From contig NZ_JZWV01000084.1 of assembly GCF_000966975.1 (NCBI RefSeq), positions 1-24,823 of the forward strand: DNA of 24,823 bases. The letters run 5' to 3'. The notes under the pieces were generated by a model that was not told the DNA's origin, made no database searches, and saw only the letters and a program-made list of their open reading frames with translations. Both the position numbers and the translations under genes were made by a program. The DNA is from Streptomyces katrae (lineage in GTDB: Bacteria; Actinomycetota; Actinomycetes; Streptomycetales; Streptomycetaceae). Shown piece by piece: positions 1 to 6,939 of this stretch; the stretch's first letter is position 1, and each line of letters opens with the position of its first letter.

Positions 1-92
1 CCTCCGTCCCGTCACCTCGCCGACTGGAGGCCGCGTGCGCGGCCCGTTCGCGTGCGCGAGGCCGTCCGGCCGTGTCCCGAAGGGCTGCGTTT

Positions 93-152
93 CTGCCACC
101 TCTGTGGCAGTTCGGCCGAAGACCCATGGTCCGGCTGCCACAACCGTGGCAG
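93..152. promoter_or_regulatory. Twin perfect inverted repeats (candidate tandem operator)
   Basis: Two copies of the same perfect palindrome, CTGCCAC-N4-GTGGCAG, lie at 93-110 (spacer ctct) and 135-152 (spacer aacc). The arms are identical and only the spacers differ. Their centres are 42 bp apart, which is four helical turns, so both sites face the same side of the DNA. They end 55 bp before the GTG start at 208. I infer a cooperative operator, most simply for the adjacent XRE regulator. I saw no third full copy in the window, only a GTGGCA half site at 995-1000 before the next gene. Confidence 0.7.
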
Positions 153-207
153 GATCGGCGGAGCAAGGGCCGCCGTAACGGCTCTTCCTGACGCGGGGGA
201 CCAGCCG

Positions 208-906
208 GTGACAGAAGCCTTCTCCGTGCCGCCCGCCCCCGGTCCCCGGCTGGCGGCGGCCGTCGAGCGGGTCGTCCGCCTGGGCGCCGGGCTCGGCCGG
301 AGCCGCGACGAGATCCTCGGCCCGGAGGCCCTCCATCACGCTTGCGGGGTCCCCCTCGAGGTCGTCCGGGCGCTCCTGCAAGGGCGGCCGGCCGGTGAGC
401 CGGACATCCACGAACGCTTCCGCCAGCGCCTGGACCTGCTCCACGAGACCTGCCGCAAGGACAACGGCCGGAAGTTCTCGCACGGGGAGATCGCCCGGGA
501 GAGCGGTATCTCCCGGCAGCAGGTCCAGGCACTGTTCGGCGGGCACCGCCGGCCGACGATGGACCACTGCGCACGGCTGGAGAGGTTCTTCGGCCGGCCG
601 GCCGGGTTCCTCCAGTCGGAGGACGCCGAGGCCCTGAGCTGCGCCGTGGCCGCCGTCGAGAAGACGCTCCTCCAGGAGCACCGGGAGCGCAGCGAGCGCG
701 ACGCACTCGCGGCAGCGCCGGCCGGGGCCGGGCGGCGGCCGAGTCTCTACGAGCGGCACGGCGTCGACGGCATCGCGCTGCGCGCGGCTCTCCTCCCCGA
801 CCGGGGGCGCACCAGACTGCTCGAGTGGCTCGACCACTACCTGGACCACTGCATGGACGAGGGCGGGGCCGAGCAGGATCCCGGCCCCGCCGGCGAACGG
901 TCCTGA
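208..906 (+). CDS. XRE-type helix-turn-helix transcriptional regulator
   Basis: Predicted cytoplasmic DNA-binding protein of 232 residues. The frame is open upstream to 52, but the GTG at 208 is preceded by GGGGGA at a good distance, and the twin palindromes at 93-152 fit a leader better than coding sequence. A Cro/CI-type HTH lies at about residues 92-114 (HGEIARESGISRQQVQALF), within a region matching XRE regulators paired with ImmA/IrrE-type peptidases in actinomycetes. Residues 41-67 (ALHHACGVPLEVVRALLQGR) resemble the same helix-turn-helix pattern, so there may be two HTH units. The C-terminal third (150-232) is charged and unassigned. The next gene encodes a metallopeptidase, and in characterised pairs (ImmR/ImmA, DdrO/IrrE) the peptidase cleaves the regulator. 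That relation is inferred here. Repression through the twin operators is likewise inferred. Confidence 0.8.
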   Translation: MTEAFSVPPAPGPRLAAAVERVVRLGAGLGRSRDEILGPEALHHACGVPLEVVRALLQGRPAGEPDIHERFRQRLDLLHETCRKDNGRKFSHGEIARESGISRQQVQALFGGHRRPTMDHCARLERFFGRPAGFLQSEDAEALSCAVAAVEKTLLQEHRERSERDALAAAPAGAGRRPSLYERHGVDGIALRAALLPDRGRTRLLEWLDHYLDHCMDEGGAEQDPGPAGERS

Positions 907-911
907 GGCGA

Positions 912-935
912 GCCTCCCGGCGCGCGTCGGGAGGC
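912..935 (+). terminator. Stem-loop after the XRE gene
   Basis: A perfect 8-bp stem (gcctcccg / cgggaggc) with an 8-base loop begins 5 bases after the stop codon. There is no U-tract, as is common in Streptomyces. It suggests that the downstream peptidase gene has its own promoter. Confidence 0.55.
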
Positions 936-1074
936 CGGGGAAGCCCGTCGCCGGCCATCCCGGCACGGGGGGGCTTATCGGGCGGCCGGCCGCCGTGGCA
1001 CGGTACGGACGGGTCGAGAGGAATGCGCGGGGTACGGGTTCCCGCCTCCGCGGAAGAGGGCATTGGGGAGTCAC
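936..1074 (+). promoter_or_regulatory. Leader of the peptidase/membrane/monooxygenase operon
   Basis: This 139-bp stretch must hold the promoter of the next gene if the hairpin at 912-935 terminates. It contains a 14-bp perfect palindrome at 981-994 (ggcggccggccgcc) and, overlapping it, ccgtg-g-cacgg at 993-1003, which carries one GTGGCA half site like those of the twin operators. I see no convincing -10/-35 pair. Confidence 0.3.
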
Positions 1075-1668
1075 GTGTTCAAGCAGCGGCAGTTACGGCA
1101 GTCCGTCAGCGCCATGGTCGGCGGCATCGGCCATCTGAAGTCTCCGGTGCCGGCCGAGGTGATCTGCCGGGCGCTCTGCGACGCCATGGGCCGGCGCAGG
1201 GGCCGGAGGATCGAGTTCCGCAGCACCTCCTTCCCTCCGGGCACCGCCAGCGGCCTCGCTCTGGACCTCGGTGACCGGGACCTGGTCGTCGTCGAACAGC
1301 GGACCGTCGCCGAACACCAGATCGTCATCACCGGGCACGAACTGCGCCACCTTGAGCTCGGGCACTGCCACCAGCACGTCTCCGAGGGCGCCGTGGCCGC
1401 GCGGCTCCTCCACCACGACGCCGATCTGCGGGGGGTGGTCGCGTCGGCGCTGGCGGTCGCCGGCCGGCAGAGCCCCGTGCTGCTGAAGGAGGACGGGACC
1501 GCCGCGCGCAGGCACCGGGGCGAGGAACGGGCGGCCGAGCGCTACGGGCTGGAGCTGGCGCACGCCGTACGCCACCTCCTGACCGCCTCCGACGCCCCCG
1601 AGCTCGACCGGAACACCCGCTCCGGCCGGATCGAGGCCGCGCTCTGCAACCACGGGATCCGAGGCTGA
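1075..1668 (+). CDS. ImmA/IrrE-like zinc metallopeptidase, TTA-containing
   Basis: Small protein of 197 residues carrying the zinc-peptidase signature HELRHLELGH at residues 88-97 (HExxH plus a downstream acidic/His-rich stretch), typical of the ImmA/IrrE (DUF955) family. Characterised members (ImmA, IrrE) cleave a partner XRE repressor, and here the adjacent gene encodes one. The GTG at 1075 has GGGGAG four bases upstream. An in-frame TTG at 1063 would add four residues but has a poorer site. Codon 7 is TTA (1093-1095), the only in-frame TTA I found in any gene of the window, so translation should need the bldA tRNA. The C-terminal half is Ala/Arg-rich with no recognised domain. The stop is 2 bases before the start of the next gene, so they are probably co-transcribed. 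A toxin-like role has been proposed for relatives, but the sequence shows only the peptidase motif. Confidence 0.75.
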   Translation: MFKQRQLRQSVSAMVGGIGHLKSPVPAEVICRALCDAMGRRRGRRIEFRSTSFPPGTASGLALDLGDRDLVVVEQRTVAEHQIVITGHELRHLELGHCHQHVSEGAVAARLLHHDADLRGVVASALAVAGRQSPVLLKEDGTAARRHRGEERAAERYGLELAHAVRHLLTASDAPELDRNTRSGRIEAALCNHGIRG

Positions 1669-1670
1669 GC

Positions 1671-2843
1671 GTGCCCGATCCGACCGTTCTCTTCCCCACC
1701 GTGCTGGGCGGCGTGGCCGCCCTGCTCAGGCTGCCCGGTCTGCTGCGCAATCCCCGCGATCCCCTGCTCCGGGCGGTCATGGCCATGCTGCTGTCGGGGG
1801 TGGGGGTGTTCTTCTTCACCTCCGTCCCCGTGGTCGCCGAGGTCAACGAGCTCACGGGCGTACCGAACTCCGCGGCCCCCTTCGACTACTTCTGGGCCAT
1901 GGCCTGCGCGGCCTCGGGCATCGTGCTGATCATCAACTGGCGGGGAGGGTCCCCCGAACGCATCCGGCGGGCCACCCGCTGGTGCATAGCGGCCTACGGG
2001 GCGCTCTGCACGGCCATCGCCGTCCTGTTCGCGCTGGCGGAGGCGCCCGTCGAGCGGCTGCGCGACCTGGACACCTACTACGCCAACACCCCGTATATGC
2101 GTGAGATGATCGTGCTCTACCTCGTCGGCCACACCGCGGCGTCGACCGTCATGACCTCCCTGTGCTGGCGCTGGCTGCGCCATGTGGGAGGGGAGCTGAG
2201 GGCGGGCCTGGCCCTCGTGGTGACGGGCTACGCCCTCGCGATCTGCTTCGGTCTCCTCAAGTTCACCGCCCTGGGCGCGCGATGGGCCGGAGCGGACTGG
2301 GACGTCCTCAGTACCGAGGTGGCACGGGCCTGCACCTCGGTGGCCGCTCCCCTCATCGCGATCGGCATGGTGCTCCCGATCGTGGTACGGCGCTTCCGGG
2401 GACGCTGGCGGGACTGGACCCACTACCGGCGGCTGGAACCGCTTTCGCGGCTGGTGGGCGGGCTGGCACCGGCTCCGGCGGCGGTCAGCGTGCCGCTGCT
2501 GGCGTCGGTGGGCGTACGGCGCCTCCAGCGGGAGTCGCTGATCCACGACGGACTGCTCACCCTGAACCCCTACTTCGACCTCGGCCTCCGGGCCCGCGCA
2601 CTGGCCGAAGCGGTGGCCCGCGGCGCCACCGCCGACCACGCGGAGGCCGGCGCGGACGCCGCCATGGTCCTCGCCGCGGTGGAGACGATGCGCGCCGACC
2701 CCGAGCGACGGGTGATCGCCTCCTCGCGGACCCTTCAGGAACCGGCGGGCAAGGACCGCGACCTGATCCGCATCTCGCAGGCGCTCGTGCACACCTCGAA
2801 GAGGGCCGTCGCCGGTCCGGCAGCCGAGGGGGCCGCACGTTGA
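1671..2843 (+). CDS. Seven-helix membrane protein, MAB_1171c/DUF6545 type (copy 1)
   Basis: Integral membrane protein of 390 residues. About seven hydrophobic segments lie near residues 4-22, 33-55, 69-88, 103-124, 144-165, 174-196 and 216-240. A soluble tail of about 150 residues follows. The family is annotated as putative transporter, but no transport motif is visible, and the layout (7 TM plus cytosolic tail) would equally suit a receptor. Signature stretches shared with the next gene include APVERLRDLDTYY, REMIVLYLV and GARW-DWD. The GTG start at 1671 follows the peptidase stop by 2 bases, and the 3' end overlaps the next start, so the gene is tightly coupled. Function is unknown. A role in sensing or export for the upstream regulator/peptidase pair is inferred from the arrangement only. 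Confidence 0.75.
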   Translation: MPDPTVLFPTVLGGVAALLRLPGLLRNPRDPLLRAVMAMLLSGVGVFFFTSVPVVAEVNELTGVPNSAAPFDYFWAMACAASGIVLIINWRGGSPERIRRATRWCIAAYGALCTAIAVLFALAEAPVERLRDLDTYYANTPYMREMIVLYLVGHTAASTVMTSLCWRWLRHVGGELRAGLALVVTGYALAICFGLLKFTALGARWAGADWDVLSTEVARACTSVAAPLIAIGMVLPIVVRRFRGRWRDWTHYRRLEPLSRLVGGLAPAPAAVSVPLLASVGVRRLQRESLIHDGLLTLNPYFDLGLRARALAEAVARGATADHAEAGADAAMVLAAVETMRADPERRVIASSRTLQEPAGKDRDLIRISQALVHTSKRAVAGPAAEGAAR

Positions 2844-4033
2844 GCAGTGTCTACTACTACCTCCCCGCCCTCCTGCTGCTGGTCTCCTTCGTGCTCAGGG
2901 TGCCCGGGCTCGTGCGGCACTGGCGTGATCCGCTGGTCCGTTCCGTGGGCGTGGTGATCCCGCTCGGCGCGGTGGTCTTCTTCTTCGCCGCGCCGCCGAC
3001 GGTGTCCGAGGTGAACGCGCTCACCGGCGTCGCCAACTTCTCGGCTCCGCTGGTCTATGCCGTCGTCACCGCCGGGAGCGCCTGCGTCATCAACCTGATG
3101 CTGACCTGGCAGGGCGGGCCCGAGGAACGGCGCCGTGCGGCCGCCCTCTGGTGCGCCGGGGTCTACGGGGCGGTGATCGTGGCGCTCCTCGCCCTGTTCG
3201 CCCTCGGCAACGCTCCCGTCGAGCGGCTCCGGGACTTCGACACGTACTACTCCACCAGCCCCTACCTGCGCGAGATGATCGTCCTCTACCTCGTCGCCCA
3301 CGCGGTGGCGACGGCCGTCCTGTCGGTCCTGTGCAGGCGCTGGGCGCGCGAGGTGACCGGTCTGCTGCGCGCCGGGCTCGTCCTCATCGGGACCGGAGGG
3401 GTCCTGGGGCTCGGTTACACCGTGGGCAAGCTCGTCGCCGTCGGCGCCCGCTGGACCGGCCACGACTGGGACGGGATCAGCACGACGGTGGCCCCTTCCA
3501 TGGCCGCCCTCTCCTCGCTGCTGCAGTGCGTCGGGTTCGCCCTCCCCGCCGTCGGCGGGAGCCTGCGCAACCAGTGGAAGCGGTGGTCGCGGTACCAGCG
3601 GCTGCGGCCCCTGTGGGAGGTCATGCGCGTGGTCATCCCGTACGAGCTGGTGCGGATCCCCCCGTGGTCCTCGCTGAGCAGGCGCCACCTGCGGCGGACG
3701 TGCGACATCCGGGACGGGCTGCGGCTCCTCGCCCCCTACCTGGAAAGGGTCCCGCTGACGGACGCGCCCGGGCCCGCGGCGGGCCCGGGCGCGCTGAAGC
3801 CGGAGGCCGCGGCGCACGCCGCACTCGTCGTCGCCGCGTTCGACTCGCTGGGGGCCCGTCCCGGCGGCGCCGGCGCCGGCGGGGTCCAGGGCCTGATCGA
3901 CAGTGAGGAAGGACTCCTGTGCCTCTCCGACGCGGTGCGGCTCCTGACGCCCCGCGGCGGTCTCACCGGCGCCCACCACGGCCGCCGGAGCGAGGACGGC
4001 ACGTCGGCGGCCCCGCAGAGGGCGGTGTCATGA
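2840..4033 (+). CDS. Seven-helix membrane protein, MAB_1171c/DUF6545 type (copy 2)
   Basis: Paralogue of the preceding gene, 397 residues. It starts at a TTG overlapping the previous stop (TTGA, 4 bases), with GAGGGGG seven bases upstream. It has the same order of about seven membrane segments followed by a soluble tail, and the same signatures: VSEVNALTG, APVERLRDFDTYY, REMIVLYLV, GARWTGHDWD. The soluble tails diverge more than the membrane part, which suggests that the two copies share a membrane role but differ in partner or ligand. Because they are translated together at near 1:1 ratio, a heterodimer is plausible (inference). The 3' end overlaps the monooxygenase start (ATGA). The biochemical function is not known to me. 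Confidence 0.75.
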   Translation: MSSVYYYLPALLLLVSFVLRVPGLVRHWRDPLVRSVGVVIPLGAVVFFFAAPPTVSEVNALTGVANFSAPLVYAVVTAGSACVINLMLTWQGGPEERRRAAALWCAGVYGAVIVALLALFALGNAPVERLRDFDTYYSTSPYLREMIVLYLVAHAVATAVLSVLCRRWAREVTGLLRAGLVLIGTGGVLGLGYTVGKLVAVGARWTGHDWDGISTTVAPSMAALSSLLQCVGFALPAVGGSLRNQWKRWSRYQRLRPLWEVMRVVIPYELVRIPPWSSLSRRHLRRTCDIRDGLRLLAPYLERVPLTDAPGPAAGPGALKPEAAAHAALVVAAFDSLGARPGGAGAGGVQGLIDSEEGLLCLSDAVRLLTPRGGLTGAHHGRRSEDGTSAAPQRAVS

Positions 4034-5466
4034 ACGGCGGTGCCATGAACGGTCCGTGTACCGCTCCCGCACGGACGGTCCGCCGGCGCGCGCTCGTCAT
4101 CGGCGGGGGGACGGCGGGGATGCTGGCCGCCGCCGCGCTGCGGGGCGCCGTCGACGAGGTCCTCGTCGTCGAGGCCGACGAGCTGCCCGACGGGCCGCTC
4201 CCCCGCAAGGGGCTTCCCCAGGCGCGCCACGCGCACATGCTCTGGAGCGGCGGCGTACGGGCCGCCGAAGCGGTCCTGCCCGGGATCACCGCCCGCTGGC
4301 TGGCCGCCGGCGCGAACCGCATCCCGACCCCGACGGGCATGGTCGCGCTCACCTCCCAGGGCTGGCTGAGACGCTGGGACCGCGAGACCCACTTCGTCCT
4401 GGGATGCAGCCGCGACCTCCTGGACTCCGTCGTACGCGACCACGTCCTGGGCGCAGAGGGGGTCACGGTCCTGCAGCGCACCCGGGTCGAGGGCCTGACC
4501 GGCAGCGCGTCCCGGGTCACCGGGGTACGGGTGCGCGGGGCGGACGGCCGAGAGACGGTCCTGGAGGCCGACTTCGTGGTCGACGCGAGCGGACGCGCCT
4601 CGCGGGCGCAGCGCCACCTTGAGTCGCTGGGGGTGCGCCCCGCGCCCGAGCGCTCCCTGGACCTCGGCCTGGTGTACGCGACACGGGTGTTCCGCGCCCC
4701 GGAGGGAGCCGAGGGGTTCCCCATCGTCAGCGTGCAGTCGGATCCCCGCAGCGGGCGGCCCGGGCAGAGCGCGAGCATCCTGCCGGTGGAGGGCGGGCGG
4801 TGGATCGTCACGCAGACGGGAACCAGGGCCGGTGCCCCGACCGGTGACGCCGAGGGCTTCGCGGCGTTCCCGCGCGGGCTCCGCCACCCCGTCGTCGGGG
4901 AGATCATCTCCCGCCTCGAACCGCTCACCGGCGTTTCGCTCAGCAGGAGCACCCGCAACACCCGGCGGTACTTCGAGCGGGTACGGGACTGGCCCGAACG
5001 GTTCGTCGTCCTGGGCGACGCCCTCGCGGCGTTCAACCCCCTGTACGGGCACGGCATGTCCGTCGCGGCGCAGACGGCCGCCGTCCTGCGCGAGGAGGCC
5101 GGGCTGCGCGGTGTGGATGCCCCGGGGTTGGCGCGGCGCGTCCAGCGGGCCATGGCGAAGCCGGTCGGGGCGGCCTGGGAACTGGCCATGGGGCAGGACG
5201 TGTTCTACCCGGAGGTCCAGGGCGGCGCTCCGGGACTGCGGGACCGGGTCCTCGCCAGGTACGTGGACCGTCTGGTGAGGACGAGCTGCGGGAGGTTCAG
5301 CATGGTGGAGGACCTCACCGACGTCACCTCGCTCCAGGCTCCGCTGACCTCGCTGGTCAGGCCGCGCGTCCTGCTGGGGGCCGTACGGGGGCCGCGGTAC
5401 CCGCCGCTGAGCGGGCCGCCCCTGACGGCGCGGGAGCTGGCGCTCGTCGGCGGCGGCCGCGGGTGA
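4030..5466 (+). CDS. FAD-dependent monooxygenase (epoxidase/squalene monooxygenase-like)
   Basis: Flavoprotein of 478 residues. An N-terminal Rossmann dinucleotide-binding motif (VIGGGTAGMLAA, about residues 23-34) is followed by RKGLPQARHAHML (59-71), the RxGxPQxxHxHxL stretch seen in LasC/Lsd18-type flavin epoxidases. A DASGRASR motif lies near 185-192, and the second FAD motif GDALAAFNPLYGHGMS is at about 329-344. It should use NAD(P)H and oxygen to oxidise a lipophilic substrate, which is unknown here. The ATG at 4030 overlaps the previous stop (ATGA); a second ATG at 4045 is possible. As the last gene of the cassette it may be the output enzyme, for example making or destroying the signal perceived by the membrane pair (inference). 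No halogenase-type WxWxIP motif was seen. Confidence 0.8.
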   Translation: MNGGAMNGPCTAPARTVRRRALVIGGGTAGMLAAAALRGAVDEVLVVEADELPDGPLPRKGLPQARHAHMLWSGGVRAAEAVLPGITARWLAAGANRIPTPTGMVALTSQGWLRRWDRETHFVLGCSRDLLDSVVRDHVLGAEGVTVLQRTRVEGLTGSASRVTGVRVRGADGRETVLEADFVVDASGRASRAQRHLESLGVRPAPERSLDLGLVYATRVFRAPEGAEGFPIVSVQSDPRSGRPGQSASILPVEGGRWIVTQTGTRAGAPTGDAEGFAAFPRGLRHPVVGEIISRLEPLTGVSLSRSTRNTRRYFERVRDWPERFVVLGDALAAFNPLYGHGMSVAAQTAAVLREEAGLRGVDAPGLARRVQRAMAKPVGAAWELAMGQDVFYPEVQGGAPGLRDRVLARYVDRLVRTSCGRFSMVEDLTDVTSLQAPLTSLVRPRVLLGAVRGPRYPPLSGPPLTARELALVGGGRG

Positions 5467-5485
5467 CCGGCGCTCCGACGCGCCA

Positions 5486-5524
5486 GCTCCCCCGATCCCT
5501 TCGCCGGCGGGACCCGGGGGGAGC
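5486..5524 (+). terminator. Stem-loop after the monooxygenase
   Basis: Perfect 8-bp outer arms (gctccccc 5486-5493 / gggggagc 5517-5524) enclose a second short stem (tccc / ggga). It starts 19 bases after the stop codon and would end the five-gene cassette. Confidence 0.45.
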
Positions 5525-5585
5525 AAGATGGGACCGGGCAGAGACGCACCGCCTGGTGGGGCGTGATCGCAGTGGGGTGAGGAAG

Positions 5586-5957
5586 ATGGGCTGGCGGCAC
5601 ACGGACGCGGAGACCCCCGTGCGGCGCGGCGCCGACGGGCAGTTCTACGTGGCGGCCCAGGACGTCACCGCGATCCTCCGCGACATGGCACGGACCTTCG
5701 ACCTGCACGCCCGGTCCGACGGGGGCGCCTGGACGGCCGGAGACCGGACGACCCCGGTCCGTCTGGACGAGGACACGATGCGGACGGTCGCGAGCATCCT
5801 GCGCGCCCAGGCCGACGAGATGGACGACCAGCTCATCGCCATCGCCGCGACCAGCACGGCCCGCACGGCCGGCTCCCCTTCGGCCTGGCGCCAGGAGGCG
5901 GCGAAGCCGGCTGCGAAGGGCCGGGGCAGGCGGAAGAACTGTGACGGGGCGGCCTGA
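5586..5957 (+). CDS. Small hypothetical protein
   Basis: A 123-residue soluble protein, not recognised. It begins GWRHTDAETPVRRGADGQFYVAA. The middle has a helical, regularly spaced hydrophobic stretch (DVTAILRDMARTFDLHA and DTMRTVASILRAQADEMDDQLIAIAA). The C-terminus is Lys/Arg-rich (KPAAKGRGRRKN). The ATG at 5586 has GGGG about eight bases upstream; an in-frame GTG at 5577 is an alternative, and the longer open frame has no supporting ribosome site. Codon bias fits a real Streptomyces gene. It stands alone between the cassette and a convergent acetyltransferase gene, so context gives no clue. The basic tail could bind nucleic acid, but this is a guess. Confidence 0.55.
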   Translation: MGWRHTDAETPVRRGADGQFYVAAQDVTAILRDMARTFDLHARSDGGAWTAGDRTTPVRLDEDTMRTVASILRAQADEMDDQLIAIAATSTARTAGSPSAWRQEAAKPAAKGRGRRKNCDGAA

Positions 5958-5999
5958 GGCGGTGAGCCCGGCCCCGGCCCGCCGGCTCCCCCCAAGCGG

Positions 6000-6019
6000 C
6001 CGCCGGGGACGGCCGGCGG
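6000..6019. terminator. Short stem-loop between convergent genes
   Basis: A 7-bp stem (ccgccgg / ccggcgg) with a 6-base loop lies between the convergent stops at 5957 and 6033. It may serve both directions. It is weak, since such repeats occur often at this GC content. Confidence 0.3.
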
Positions 6020-6032
6020 ACCGTGACAGCGG

Positions 6033-6575
6033 TCAGGGCCGGTCCAGGCCCCAGGTCTGCAGGACGTACGGCCGGCCCTTCTCCTCGCCCGTGATCGGCG
6101 GTACGTCGAGCAGTCGGAACCCCGCCTTGCCGGCCACGGCGACGCTGGCGGCGTTCTCGGCCTCCAGTTCCAGGATCACCTGCCGCACGCCCCACTGCTC
6201 GAAGGCGTACGCGGCCATCACCCGCACCGCCCGGGCCGCCAGGCCCTGCCCCCGGTGCGCGGGGCCCACCGCGTAGCCGATCTCCGTGCCCTCGGGGGCG
6301 CGGCGCAGCATGACCTCGCCGAGCGGGGCGCCGCCGTCGACGGTGATGGCGAGGAGGATGGTGGTGCCCTCCTGGCGCAGCTGCCGGGCCCGGACGAGCC
6401 GTGCGCGGGCGGCCGCTTCGTCGAAGGGCGAGACGATCGGCGTCCAGTACGCGATGTCGGGGTGGTCGAACAGCTCGGGCATCGCGGCGAGGTCCCCCTC
6501 CGCCCAGTCGCGCAGGACAAGCCCCTCCCCCGGCAGTTCGATGCGCTCGGGCAGGGACGACGTGGAGCTGCTCAT
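6033..6575 (-). CDS. GNAT-family N-acetyltransferase (RimJ/RimL-like)
   Basis: A 180-residue acetyl-CoA-dependent N-acetyltransferase of the GNAT fold. The N-terminal beta strand region (LVLRDWAEGDLAAMPELFDHPDIAYWTP) is typical of the RimJ/RimL type. The acetyl-CoA-binding motif A, EIGYAVGPAHRGQGLAARAVRVM, contains the R/Q-x-x-G-x-A-type pyrophosphate loop, and motif B continues with LELEAENAASVAVAGKAGFRLL. Acceptor substrates in this family range from ribosomal protein N-termini to small amines, and nothing here selects one. The ATG start at 6575 is preceded by a weak AGAGG. A TATCTT -10-like box lies at 6611-6616 (minus). It is monocistronic by position. Confidence 0.85.
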   Translation of the reverse strand: MSSSTSSLPERIELPGEGLVLRDWAEGDLAAMPELFDHPDIAYWTPIVSPFDEAAARARLVRARQLRQEGTTILLAITVDGGAPLGEVMLRRAPEGTEIGYAVGPAHRGQGLAARAVRVMAAYAFEQWGVRQVILELEAENAASVAVAGKAGFRLLDVPPITGEEKGRPYVLQTWGLDRP

Positions 6576-6939
6576 GCTGGAGGACCTCTCTGGCCTGTTC
6601 GGGACAAGGCAAGATACCCGGGGGCGGGGCGGGCGCACGCGTGGATTTCCCGTGGAGTGGTCCAGCCAACGGGTGTGCGCTCCCTGACCGGTGAATCCGA
6701 GGACGACGGCATGGTAACGGGCGAGGCCCAGTGCCTCGGGCCGACGGGGCGCGGGGGCCATGTCCGCCGACGGGTCAGGGGCCGGCCGGAATCCTGTCCG
6801 CCTCTTCCGGCTCCGGCCAGTTTGCCCCGGTCCGCGTGGCGGGTCGCGACCGCCCTTCGATTCCGCTTCGAGGGATTCTCGCTCGGGCCGTGGCAACGTC
6901 GTTGCGCCAGGCTCCACTGGGGACGAAAGGATGCAGGAA
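6576..6939. other. Divergent intergenic region
   Basis: This 364-bp region separates the acetyltransferase and the secreted RidA-like gene. I see no coding sequence. It holds a -10-like TATCTT for the minus-strand gene at 6611-6616 without a clear -35, a small stem (cgaggc / gcctcg) at 6722-6738, a 10-bp palindrome ggtcgcgacc at 6842-6851, and the operator-like repeat at 6891-6909. Confidence 0.5.
6891..6909 (+). promoter_or_regulatory. Operator-like palindrome before the RidA-like gene
   Basis: GCAACG-T-CGTTGC (6893-6905) is a perfect 6-bp inverted repeat with a one-base centre, nested inside TGGC...GCCA (6891-6909). It ends about 30 bases before the start codon, where a repressor would block transcription. 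The odd-centred form resembles operators of LacI-type proteins, but the binder is unknown. Confidence 0.4.

Noticed and set aside
52..207. Longer version of the XRE regulator starting at 52, with a Cys/His-rich front (FCHLCGS, GCHNRG)
   Set aside because: The cysteines come from the twin CTGCCAC/GTGGCAG palindromes. A GTG with a good ribosome site at 208 gives a normal-length regulator, so I treat the front as leader DNA.
208..1668. Classical toxin-antitoxin module
   Set aside because: The XRE/HExxH pair is sometimes labelled this way, but the genes are separated by a hairpin and 168 bases, the second product has a peptidase signature rather than a toxin fold, and three more genes follow.
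1542..2792. Long open frame on the minus strand opposite the first membrane protein
   Set aside because: It is a shadow frame of high-GC coding DNA: biased composition, no domain, and complete overlap with a well-supported gene. The same applies to the long opposite frames over 3736-5526, 10184-11386, 12340-13911, 14425-16098 and 20245-23343.
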